The notes below the pieces were generated by a model. It made no database searches. It worked only from the letters and a program-made list of their open reading frames with translations, and was not told the DNA's origin. 64,000 nt of DNA from Spirochaetota bacterium. Lineage in GTDB: Bacteria > Spirochaetota > Spirochaetia > Treponematales > UBA12059. This document shows, piece after piece, positions 29,561-37,743 of the stretch. The DNA is taken from contig JADFDI010000004.1 in the NCBI GenBank assembly GCA_018262985.1, positions 62,001-126,000 on the forward strand, in the 5' to 3' direction. Position numbers and translations under genes: made by a program. Each line of letters opens with the position of its first letter. Within the stretch, counting starts at the first letter, position 1.

Positions 29561-30088
29561 TCAAATGCGCCACTGCAGCTCCGTGTAGAGCCTGAGCGCC
29601 CTCCGGCTCGACTCGAAGGCGAGGCGGGCGTAGTTGATCTCCATGAAGGGCACGATGACCGGGGCGCGGCCCTCGGTCTCGTCCATGCGCAATTCCGAGA
29701 CCCGCATGCCCTCGGCCCGCGTCGAGAAGAAGATGTCGCAGGTGGAATACGGCACGCCGTTCCATTCGTAGCGGTTCGGGAACGTCGCGAGGAAGGACAG
29801 CGAGGGGGGCGTCCAGCCCAGCTCCTCGCGGCATTCGCGCATGGCGGCGTCCTCCGCGCGCTCGCCCGGATCGACGAAGCCGCCGGGCAGGGCCAGGAGC
29901 CCCCGGGACGGCTCCCGCGTCCGTTCGAAGAGGAGCACGCCGCCGCCCGAGTCCACGATGACGCCGGCCGCCGCCGCGACGTTGTGGAAGTATTCGAAGC
30001 GACAGCTCGGGCAGCGCCAGAAGCGGTCGCCGACCCATTCGATGCCGTCGGCGCCGCAAGCTGGACAGCGCTTGAAGATCCAGGTCAT
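29561..30088 (-). CDS. Zinc-ribbon Nudix hydrolase
   Basis: 175 residues. The N-terminal four-Cys zinc ribbon (CPAC ... CPSC) is followed by a Nudix domain with the box GGFVDPGERAEDAAMRECREELG (GX5EX7REUXEEXG; shown in part as GERAEDAAMRECREELG). The ribbon resembles that of NADH pyrophosphatases, but the SQPWPFPxS specificity motif is absent, so the substrate is probably another nucleoside diphosphate derivative. ATG 30088 overlaps the stop of the hybrid kinase (ATGA). It is convergent with the ArsC-like gene. Confidence 0.88.
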   Translation of the reverse strand: MTWIFKRCPACGADGIEWVGDRFWRCPSCRFEYFHNVAAAAGVIVDSGGGVLLFERTREPSRGLLALPGGFVDPGERAEDAAMRECREELGWTPPSLSFLATFPNRYEWNGVPYSTCDIFFSTRAEGMRVSELRMDETEGRAPVIVPFMEINYARLAFESSRRALRLYTELQWRI

Positions 30089-32748
30089 GTCGCGACTCCG
30101 TCGAGGGCGGCCAGCGCCCGCTCCCAGAATCCGGAAAGCCGGACGAGCGCCGCGAGCACGACGGAGCGATCCTCCGTCGGGAAGCGCGAGGTCAGGCGAG
30201 CGACCGCGCGGGCCTGGGCCGCCGCTCCGACGCGCGCGAGGGCGTCGCGGAAACGCTCCGCCTCGCCGCGGAAGTCGACCGCCGCGTCGCGGGCGGGATC
30301 CGCCTCGGCCTCCCGGGTCGCGGCCGCCAGGAGGGCGGCGATGGCCGGGGTGCCCAGGCGGCGGGCGGACTCGAGGGCGGCGCTTCTTCCTTCCGCGTCC
30401 CGGTGGTACTGCCGGTCGAAGAAATCGGGCGAGAACGAATCCAGCCGCGCCACGAGCGACGCGACGGCGGAGATCAGGCGGTTCGCGTCGGCGGGCTTCT
30501 GGTAGACCGCGTCGAAGCGCACGCCCGAGCGTTCTATCTCGGCCGGGTCGTAGGCGGTCAAGGCGAGGATGGGCATGTCCGGGTCGGCCACGCGGCCGCC
30601 CGAGGACCGTATCCGCCCCGCGAGCTCCACGCCGCTCATGCCCGGCATCTGGATGTCCACGACCGCCGCGTCGAGCAGCCGCCCGTCGATGATCCGGAGG
30701 GCGTCGATGCCCGACATGGCGGCGTGGACGCGGTGGCCGCGAGATTCGAAGATAGCGCGCAGGTATTCGAGGTTCACCTCGTTGTCGTCCACCAACAGGA
30801 TCGAAAGACCGCGCTGTTCGGCGGGCTCGGCGTCGTCCGATTCCATGGGGCTCGAAACTCCCGCCGGCACGAGGGCCTGGAAGACCGTGCCGCCGTCCTG
30901 GCTCCGCGAGAAGCCGATTTCTCCGCCGAGCTGGCGCACGACGTTGCGGGCCAGGGCCAGCCCGAGTCCCGCGCCGGGGAGGGTCCGGGAATAACCCGCC
31001 TCGCCCTGGTGGAACGGTTCGAAGACCCGGCCTTCCAGCTCGTCCGCGATCCCAATCCCGGTGTCCGCGATCCGGACGGAAAGCCAGGGCGGGTTGCCGG
31101 GCTTCCTCTCGACGCGCGCGAGCACCGAGACCGTGCCCTGCTCGGTGAACTTGACGGCGTTCTCGACAAGGGCGCCGACCGCGCGGCCGAGCAGCTCGGC
31201 GTCGCTGATCACGGTCTCGTCGCCGTCGGCCTCGACCGTGAAGGCGATGCCGCGTCGGGCCGCCTCGGCGCGGTGGGCGGCGCAGACCTTCTCGAGGAAG
31301 TCCCCGAGCCGGAAGGGGCCCGGCCGGGGCACGAAGCCGTCCGACTCGGAGCGGGCGTAGTCGAGGATGCCCCGCACCGTCTCGAGCAGGCGGCGCGCGG
31401 CGGCCTCGATCGAGTCCGCGAGCCGGGACGCTTCCTCCGGCTGCAGCCTGACCAGCTCCGCGGCGTTCACGATGCCGGCGAGCGGGCTCCGGAGCTCGTG
31501 GCTCATGTTGGCCAGGAAGTCGTTCTTGGTCCGGGCCGCGCGCTCCGCCTCCTCCTTCGCCGCCCGGAGGAGCTCCTCCGAGGCGCGCCGCTCGCTGGAG
31601 TCCTCGAGGATGGTCACCGCGTGCGTCACGCCGCCGCGGGGGGAACGCACCGGGGAGAAGGCCGCGACCGCTCGGACCGGCGTCCCGTTGCCGCGCGGCA
31701 CCGAGCTCTCCTGCCGGGTGTCGAAGCCGTCGAGGACCAGGGCGCCGACCTTGCGGGCGCGGGCGTGGTCGAAGCCGAGCAGCCGGAACAGGTCCTTGCC
31801 GATGGTTTCCTGGGGCTCGAGGCCGGCCAGGGCGAAGAAGGCGGGGTTGGCGTATTCCACGACGAAGGAGGCGTCCGCCACCAGCACCGAGCTCGAAAGC
31901 TGCTCCACGGCCAGGTAGAGCTTGCGCAGGGTCTCCTCGCTCTTGAGCCGCAAGGTGATGTCGCGGACGATGCCCACCGAGCCGACGAAGTCGCCGCCGG
32001 AATATTCGCCGGCGGAGGAAACCTCGCCGAAGGCGATTACCGTGGCGATCATGTCCTCGGAAGGGGTCGAGCCGGGGGCCCGCTTCAGCCGGACCTCGAG
32101 GTTCTCCGTGCGCCGGTCGATACCCCTGCGCTCGTTGAAGAGCCGCGGAGCGAGCCCCGGTCCGGTGCGGACGCCCTTGAACAGGCCGAGCACCGAATCG
32201 CGGTCGAAGGCGGTCGCGTCCTGGTCATGGAGCAGCACGGAGAAGTGCTTGCCGATCAGCTCCTCGCTCCGGTAGCCGAGGAGTCCGACGGCCTCGTTCA
32301 CGAACACGAAGCGCCCCTCGACGTCCAGCTCGTAGACGAGGTCCGGAAGGGCGCGCACGAGGTCCTCGTAGCGACGAGCGTCGCGGGAGCGACCGGAGGC
32401 GACGCCGCGCGCCCAGGCCGCGAGCGCCACGCCGAGCTCCGGCCCCGGGGCGAAGCGGGCGACGCCCTCCGGCGAGGCTCCGCCTTCGCCCGCCCTTCCG
32501 ATCAGCGCCATGGCGCGTTTCGGAAGGGCGTCGGCCAGACCCGGCCACTGCCTCGAGTCCAGGGCCAGGGCGGAATCGGCGCGGTCGTTGGCGACGAGCT
32601 CCCTGAGCGCGGCGGGATCGACCGTCTCCACGACCTCGACATCGACGCCGGGATCGGCCGAGCGGACGAGGGCCGCCCGGTCGGCCGCGTCGGAGCCGGC
32701 TATGGTCAGGCGGGCGAACGCTTGGTTGGCGGCGTGTTTGCGGGGCAT
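30085..32748 (-). CDS. Hybrid sensor histidine kinase (PAS-PAS-HisKA-HATPase-REC)
   Basis: 887 residues, cytosolic, no membrane segments. Residues 1-120 may be a degenerate receiver-like domain. Two PAS domains follow (about 125-270, with DLVYELDVEGRFVFVNEA, and about 285-390). The HisKA phospho-acceptor is in FLANMSHELRSPL, and the HATPase has VENAVKFTEQG, ADTGIGI and GAGLGLALA. A receiver domain has SILLVDDNEVN and phospho-Asp in VVDIQMPGMSG. A helical tail of about 120 residues lacks an HxxK Hpt motif. Input is unknown. The start has no Shine-Dalgarno but a TTGAAA-N17-GACACT promoter ending 6 nt upstream. The Nudix gene overlaps downstream. Confidence 0.92.
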   Translation of the reverse strand: MPRKHAANQAFARLTIAGSDAADRAALVRSADPGVDVEVVETVDPAALRELVANDRADSALALDSRQWPGLADALPKRAMALIGRAGEGGASPEGVARFAPGPELGVALAAWARGVASGRSRDARRYEDLVRALPDLVYELDVEGRFVFVNEAVGLLGYRSEELIGKHFSVLLHDQDATAFDRDSVLGLFKGVRTGPGLAPRLFNERRGIDRRTENLEVRLKRAPGSTPSEDMIATVIAFGEVSSAGEYSGGDFVGSVGIVRDITLRLKSEETLRKLYLAVEQLSSSVLVADASFVVEYANPAFFALAGLEPQETIGKDLFRLLGFDHARARKVGALVLDGFDTRQESSVPRGNGTPVRAVAAFSPVRSPRGGVTHAVTILEDSSERRASEELLRAAKEEAERAARTKNDFLANMSHELRSPLAGIVNAAELVRLQPEEASRLADSIEAAARRLLETVRGILDYARSESDGFVPRPGPFRLGDFLEKVCAAHRAEAARRGIAFTVEADGDETVISDAELLGRAVGALVENAVKFTEQGTVSVLARVERKPGNPPWLSVRIADTGIGIADELEGRVFEPFHQGEAGYSRTLPGAGLGLALARNVVRQLGGEIGFSRSQDGGTVFQALVPAGVSSPMESDDAEPAEQRGLSILLVDDNEVNLEYLRAIFESRGHRVHAAMSGIDALRIIDGRLLDAAVVDIQMPGMSGVELAGRIRSSGGRVADPDMPILALTAYDPAEIERSGVRFDAVYQKPADANRLISAVASLVARLDSFSPDFFDRQYHRDAEGRSAALESARRLGTPAIAALLAAATREAEADPARDAAVDFRGEAERFRDALARVGAAAQARAVARLTSRFPTEDRSVVLAALVRLSGFWERALAALDGVAT

Positions 32749-32754
32749 GCGACA

Positions 32755-32783
32755 AGTGTCCGGGATGGGAGCCGGTTTTTCAA
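32755..32783 (-). promoter_or_regulatory. Promoter of the hybrid kinase, leaderless arrangement
   Basis: Minus strand: TTGAAA (32783-32778), 17-bp spacer, GACACT (32760-32755), then 6 nt to ATG 32748. Confidence 0.6.
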
Positions 32784-32805
32784 GCTCGCCGACGGTCCGG
32801 CCCGA

Positions 32806-33741
32806 CTAGCCGCTCGCCCCGTCGGTGGAAGCGAACACCGAGCCTTCCCGCGCCATCTCGATCCTGAGGGAAGTACGTCCCCCGACCTTCCCTTGGTAGA
32901 ACAGCTCGAGCTCCTGGAGCTCGAGGTCAGTACGGTTCGGATCGTGGTGGAACAGCACGAGGCGCTTGACGCCGGTCCGGTGCGCCGCGTTGATGGCGTG
33001 CTCGAAGCTCGAATGTCCCCACCCGAGCTTGGAGGCGAGGTATTCCTTCGCCGTGTACTGCGCGTCGTGGATGAGGACGTCCGCCCCGGCGATGAAGGCG
33101 TCGATCTTGTCGTTCTCCTCCTTCGCGGCGAGCATGCCCTCGGTGGCCGCGAAGTCGTCGTAGGACGGATCCTCGGGGTCGGTCGGGAAGACGTTGCGGT
33201 AGGGTTCGTGGTCGTAGAGGGTGACGATGGAGAAGCCTTCGCGCTCGATGCGGTAGCCGAGGCAGAGGATGGGATGGTTCAGGTACTTGGTCCGGATGGT
33301 CGTGCCGTCGCCCAGGTCGATCAGCTGCTCGCGCAGGTGCTCGTACGTGATATCCGCGGAAAGCTCCGCCTGCCGCACCGGCCAGTACTGGTGCGAGAGC
33401 TGGGTGCCCACGATGCGCTCGAGACTGTCGCCGTCGAGCGGAAGGGGGCCGTGGATGCGGATCTTCGTGCCCGGGACGTAGATGGGCGTGAACATGGGGA
33501 AGCCCATGATGTGGTCCCAGTGGGTGTGGGTCAGGAAGATGTCGGTGTCGATCGGCCCCTTCTTGAAGTCGGTCTTCATCAAGTGGTCGCCGAGCCGGCG
33601 GATGCCGGAGCCCGCGTCGATGATGACGAGCCGCTCGCCGGCGCGCACCTCGAGGCAGGAAGTGTCCCCGCCGAAAACCACCGTGTCGGGCCCCGGGGTC
33701 GGCATCGAACCCCGGTCGCCCCAGATCCTGAGGCTGAGCAT
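32806..33741 (-). CDS. Metallo-beta-lactamase-fold hydrolase
   Basis: 311 residues. The MBL fold carries the metal motif HTHWDH (H-x-H-x-D-H) after VVIDAGSGIRRLG-type strand residues, then LYDHEP, LIHDAQYT and LVLFHHDP supply the later Asp and His ligands. The long loop between strands resembles phosphodiesterase-like (RNase Z/PhnP-type) subfamilies, and WGDRGSMPTPG at the N-terminus is typical of proteins found with cyclic-nucleotide or HDOD signalling. ATG 33741 overlaps the HDOD stop codon (TGATG). It is the last gene of the LamG/FN3-TPR-HDOD-MBL operon. It may hydrolyse a cyclic nucleotide or phosphodiester (inference). Confidence 0.85.
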   Translation of the reverse strand: MLSLRIWGDRGSMPTPGPDTVVFGGDTSCLEVRAGERLVIIDAGSGIRRLGDHLMKTDFKKGPIDTDIFLTHTHWDHIMGFPMFTPIYVPGTKIRIHGPLPLDGDSLERIVGTQLSHQYWPVRQAELSADITYEHLREQLIDLGDGTTIRTKYLNHPILCLGYRIEREGFSIVTLYDHEPYRNVFPTDPEDPSYDDFAATEGMLAAKEENDKIDAFIAGADVLIHDAQYTAKEYLASKLGWGHSSFEHAINAAHRTGVKRLVLFHHDPNRTDLELQELELFYQGKVGGRTSLRIEMAREGSVFASTDGASG

Positions 33742-34610
33742 CAGGCGCCCCCCATCTTGAGGAAGATCTTGGCCTTCTCTATCTCCTGGTTCACCGGCTG
33801 CTCGAGCTCCTCGAGCAGGGCCTTCGGGAACTTGAGCTCCTCCCAGACCTCGGGCGGCAACTTCTCCGGATAGCGGTCGCCCGAGAAGCCGATCTCCTCG
33901 CGGTTGGCGAAATAGTTGGCCACCGCCACGGTCAGGACGGCCTGGCGGTGCGGCCCTTCGTAGGCCGCGAGGTCGTGGTGCCACCGTATCGAGTCGGCGA
34001 TCGGCCCGTCGAGCTTCCAGGCCTCGGCCACCATCGCCCCGCTCTCGCCGTGGTCCAGGTCGACGGAGCGCCGCTCCGCGAGCCTCAGCGAGATGCGCTC
34101 CATGTCGGCGAGCCCCATGGTGCGCACGTAGCCGTCGGCGAGGGCGTTGTTGAGCGGGATCTTGCCGATGTCGTGGAGCAGGCCGGCGGCGAAGTACTCC
34201 TCCAGGCTCTTCGGGTCGACGCCGCGCCGGCGCGCGATCAGCTTGGCCGTGACGCCGACGCAGAGCGAGTGCCTCCAGAAGCCTTCCATGTTCAGGGCCC
34301 GGAACTCGCCCTTGCCGCCGAAGCGGTCCAGTATGGCGGTGGAGAGGGCGAGGTTCTTCACCGTGTTGATGCCGAGCATGATGATGGCGCGCACCAGGCT
34401 GGTGATCTGGTTGCCGAGGCCGTAGTAGGCCGAGTTGATCAGCTTGAGCACGCGCCCCATGAGCACCGGGTCGAGGGAGATGACGCGGTCTAGGTCGACG
34501 GGGCTGGTCTTCGGGTTGTTGCACACCTCGAGGACCTTGGCCACCGTGGTCGGGAGCGCCGGCATGGAGCGGATGTAGTCCTTGACGCGCGAAAGGTTAT
34601 CGCCCGGCAT
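33741..34610 (-). CDS. HDOD domain protein
   Basis: 289 residues. The HDOD domain covers about residues 10-210 (MPALPTTVAKVLEVCNNP, LDPVLMGRVLKLINSAYYG, GLLHDIGKIPLNN). HDOD proteins are HD-superfamily members that usually act as signalling scaffolds in chemotaxis, motility or stress networks. Here LLHDIGK retains an HD pair, so residual metal binding is possible. The start overlaps the end of the TPR gene by 14 nt. Confidence 0.9.
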   Translation of the reverse strand: MPGDNLSRVKDYIRSMPALPTTVAKVLEVCNNPKTSPVDLDRVISLDPVLMGRVLKLINSAYYGLGNQITSLVRAIIMLGINTVKNLALSTAILDRFGGKGEFRALNMEGFWRHSLCVGVTAKLIARRRGVDPKSLEEYFAAGLLHDIGKIPLNNALADGYVRTMGLADMERISLRLAERRSVDLDHGESGAMVAEAWKLDGPIADSIRWHHDLAAYEGPHRQAVLTVAVANYFANREEIGFSGDRYPEKLPPEVWEELKFPKALLEELEQPVNQEIEKAKIFLKMGGA

Positions 34611-37600
34611 CGTTCTTCTCCCTTTTCATGATCTCGATCAGCTTGGCCATCTTGAGCGAAACCGGTATGCCCAGCACGGTCGGCGTCTCGGCTTCCGCCG
34701 CGGGAGCCTGCGGCGTCGCCAAATCCGCGGCGCGCCGACCGCGCGGCGGGCGCTCGGTCGCGGGCTCGGGCGGAAGGCGATCGGACCAGCGCCGCCCGCT
34801 CGGGGTCTCGGGAAGGGCGCGGTCGCTCTCGCGCCTGCGGGGCGGTTCGGCCGCGGCCCGGTCGTCGGCCCTGCGGCGAGGAGCCTCGGCCGCGACGCGG
34901 TCGGCGGCCCGCCGCCGCGGCGCTTCGGGCGGCGGCGCCAGGAAGGGCTCGGCGTCCTCGTGCAGCATGGCCGTGATGAGGCCGTCGATGCGCCGCCCGA
35001 GGCCGCTCTCGTCGAACGCGGCCTTCTTTTCAGGCGGCAGCTCCCCGGCGAGTCCCCGGAGGTAGGCCAGCAGCTCGGCGGTCTTCTGGCCGAGCGGGTC
35101 GATCCAGGGCTTGTCGTCCCGGCCTTCGCCGGGGCCGGTCCCGGACGCTCCGGCCGGCGTCCCGGCTCCAAGGTCTCCGCCCGGGGCTTCTCCGACGCCC
35201 CCATCCGGCGCCGCGGGTTCGGGTTCGGGTTCGGGCTCGCCTGCGGGTTCGGGTTCGGACTCGGGCTCAAGGAACCCGGCTTCCTCCGCATCCTCGAGCA
35301 GCTCCTCGTCTTCCTCGATCGACAGGTCGTCGGGGCCGGACGTCTCCGCTTCCTCCGCCGACGGCGCCTCATCGTCCGGCGCGGGCCCGGGTTCCTCTCC
35401 GGACTCCTCGAAGGGCGGAAGGTCGAGGGGGAGCTCGTCACCGAAATCCTCCGGCGCCGCCGTTCCCGCGTCCTCCGCGTCCAGGTCTTCGGGCTGCGAA
35501 AGATCCGGCGGCTCGAGGGGCGGCGGCTTGGGCCGCGCGGCCTGCGGCGCCTGAGGCGGATACTGCACCTGGATGATCGGCGCGGGCTGCGGGTACTGGG
35601 GATATTGGGGATACTGCGGGAACTGCGGCGGCGGAGAGGGCTCGTATCGCGGGACCGGCGCGTATTGCGGCGGCGGATAATCCCGCTGCGGTCGCGGAGC
35701 CGCCTGCTGGGGGGAAGGCGGCTGAGGGGGGTACTGCGGCGGCTGGTACGGCGGCTCCTGCTGCCAATCCTGCCGGAGAGGCGGCCGGGAGGCTTCCTCC
35801 GGTTCCCGCGGCCTTCCGATCCCGGAATCCGGCTCGCCGCCGCGGCCGCGAGACTCCGGGCCGCCCCGTCCGCCGCCCTCGTCTTCGCCTCCGGATCCGC
35901 GACCGCCCCCGGAGGACCCGCCGCCGGAGGGCCCGTACAGGTCCTGTCCGAGCAGCAGCTCGTCGACGGCCTCCTCCTCCTCCTCGAGCAAGGGCTCGTC
36001 CTCGGGTTCCTCGGGTACGTCGAGGGCTTCCTCGCGCTCGTCGAGGAAGACGAGCTCCTCGGCCTCGTCGACGCCGATCGGCTGGGCCGAGGCGGCGGCC
36101 AGCATGGCCTCGAGCTGTTCCTCGCGCGTAACCTCGCGCGCGGCCTCCTCGGCGGGTTCCGCGTCGGCGCGCAGCCCCTCGCCGAGTACGCGCAGGTTGC
36201 GGTCCCAGGCTTCGCCGAGCTCGGTGCTCCAGGCGCCGACGGCCTTTTCGTAGATGTCGAGCGATTCCTGCAACTGTCCGAGGTCGTCCTCGGAGCCCCG
36301 CCGGCCGCGCAGGTTCACGAGGCGGTCGGCGGCGGCGACGGCGCGCTCGTGGTCGCCGAGCGCGCGGTAGGCCTCCGCGAGCGACTCCCAGGCCTCCGCG
36401 TCGTCGGGACGGTCGCGGAGCAGCTCGAGCAGCACCTGCCGCGCATGGTCCGCCCGACCGCCCGCGAGCAGGGCTCGACCCAGCGCGAGCCGGCCTCGCG
36501 GGTCGGCGGGCCGGAGCTTGAGGAAGTCGCGAAGCTCCTCGACGGCCTCGGCGTGCCGCCCGGCGGCGGAATGGATGGCGGCCAGTTCTATGCGGAAATC
36601 GGACTGCGAGGGATCGAGCTCGACGATGCGTTCCCAGGCGCGGCGCGCGCCTTCCGGATCGCCGGTCTCCTGGAGCAGGGCGCCCTTGAGCTTGAGGGCG
36701 TCGAGCCGGTCGCCCTCGGCGGCGAGCACCTTGCCGACCGAGTCGAGCGCCTCGTCCCGGTGGCCGAGCGTGCGCTGGAGCCGCGCGAGCTGCAAGCGCA
36801 GGGTGCCGTTCTTCGGCATGAGCCGGACCAGGTCGAGCATGCGCTCGAGCGCTTCGGCGCTCCGTCCGTTCGCCTCGAGGGTCTCCTGGATGTGGACGGC
36901 CGCCTGCAGGTAGCCGGGGTCGGTCTCGAGCGCCGCGCGGAAGCGGTCGATGGCCTCGTCCGGGCGTCCGAGCGCGGCGGCGGCGAGACCGAGCCCGTCG
37001 AGGGCCGCGGCCGATCCCGGGTAGACCTCCAGCACGCGCGCGTACTCCTCGCCCGCGTCCTTGGCCCGTCCCGAGGCGAGCAGGGCCGACCCGAGCCTGA
37101 GCATGGCGTCGACCCAGCCCGGCCGGGCCTTGACCGCCTGCTCGTACTCGGCCACGGCGTCGGACAGCTTGCCGAGGGACTCGTAGGCGATGCCGAGGTT
37201 GTAATGGAAGGAAGGATAGTTGTGGTCGATCGAAAGGCCCCGCCAGAGGACCCTGACCGCCGCCTCGGGGTCGTCCTTGGCCAGGTGGACGGTGCCGAGG
37301 TTGTTGTAGGCGATCGCGAGCTCGCGGTCGGCCTCGATGGCGGACTCGTACATCAAGGCGGCGGAATCGAGGTCGCCCGCCTGGCGATGGGCGTTGCCAG
37401 CCTCGAAGCGCAGCTCCGCGTTGTTCGGGTCGAGCTTCATGGCGCGGCCGAGCGCCGTGAGCGCGTCCTGGGCCTTGCCCGCCTTGAGGTAGGCGGCGGC
37501 CGCTCCGGCGAGCGCCTCGACGTCGTCGGCGTTGCGGGAGAGCACGGACAGGAAGGCCGCGAGCGCGTCCGCGGCGCGGTTCGAGCGGAAGTACGCGGTG

Positions 37601-37743
37601 CCGAGCACGATGCGCGCGTCGCGCGATTCCGGCTCCTCGCGGAGCTTCCGCGTGGCCAGCTCGGCGGCCGTGTCGAAATCGCGCAGCACTATGGCGTTGC
37701 GCGCCCTCTCGAGCAGGGCGGAACCGCCCGGATGCTGCCTCAT
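34597..37743 (-). CDS. Large TPR protein with proline-rich and low-complexity C-terminal half
   Basis: 1048 residues. About 15 TPR units fill residues 1-560 (recurring forms such as AIAYNNLGTVHLAKDDPEAA). A glutamate-rich segment (about 620-660), a Pro/Gln/Tyr-rich stretch (about 670-780), an acidic Glu/Asp/Pro segment (about 800-880) and a run of about five R-R-R-x2-D-R-type repeats (about 955-1020) follow. A short amphipathic tail ends in MAKLIEIMKREKN. There is no signal peptide, so it is a cytosolic scaffold. It overlaps the LamG/FN3 stop at its start (ATGA) and the HDOD gene at its end. The repetitive C-terminus should evolve quickly. Function unknown. Confidence 0.85.
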   Translation of the reverse strand: MRQHPGGSALLERARNAIVLRDFDTAAELATRKLREEPESRDARIVLGTAYFRSNRAADALAAFLSVLSRNADDVEALAGAAAAYLKAGKAQDALTALGRAMKLDPNNAELRFEAGNAHRQAGDLDSAALMYESAIEADRELAIAYNNLGTVHLAKDDPEAAVRVLWRGLSIDHNYPSFHYNLGIAYESLGKLSDAVAEYEQAVKARPGWVDAMLRLGSALLASGRAKDAGEEYARVLEVYPGSAAALDGLGLAAAALGRPDEAIDRFRAALETDPGYLQAAVHIQETLEANGRSAEALERMLDLVRLMPKNGTLRLQLARLQRTLGHRDEALDSVGKVLAAEGDRLDALKLKGALLQETGDPEGARRAWERIVELDPSQSDFRIELAAIHSAAGRHAEAVEELRDFLKLRPADPRGRLALGRALLAGGRADHARQVLLELLRDRPDDAEAWESLAEAYRALGDHERAVAAADRLVNLRGRRGSEDDLGQLQESLDIYEKAVGAWSTELGEAWDRNLRVLGEGLRADAEPAEEAAREVTREEQLEAMLAAASAQPIGVDEAEELVFLDEREEALDVPEEPEDEPLLEEEEEAVDELLLGQDLYGPSGGGSSGGGRGSGGEDEGGGRGGPESRGRGGEPDSGIGRPREPEEASRPPLRQDWQQEPPYQPPQYPPQPPSPQQAAPRPQRDYPPPQYAPVPRYEPSPPPQFPQYPQYPQYPQPAPIIQVQYPPQAPQAARPKPPPLEPPDLSQPEDLDAEDAGTAAPEDFGDELPLDLPPFEESGEEPGPAPDDEAPSAEEAETSGPDDLSIEEDEELLEDAEEAGFLEPESEPEPAGEPEPEPEPAAPDGGVGEAPGGDLGAGTPAGASGTGPGEGRDDKPWIDPLGQKTAELLAYLRGLAGELPPEKKAAFDESGLGRRIDGLITAMLHEDAEPFLAPPPEAPRRRAADRVAAEAPRRRADDRAAAEPPRRRESDRALPETPSGRRWSDRLPPEPATERPPRGRRAADLATPQAPAAEAETPTVLGIPVSLKMAKLIEIMKREKNDAGR

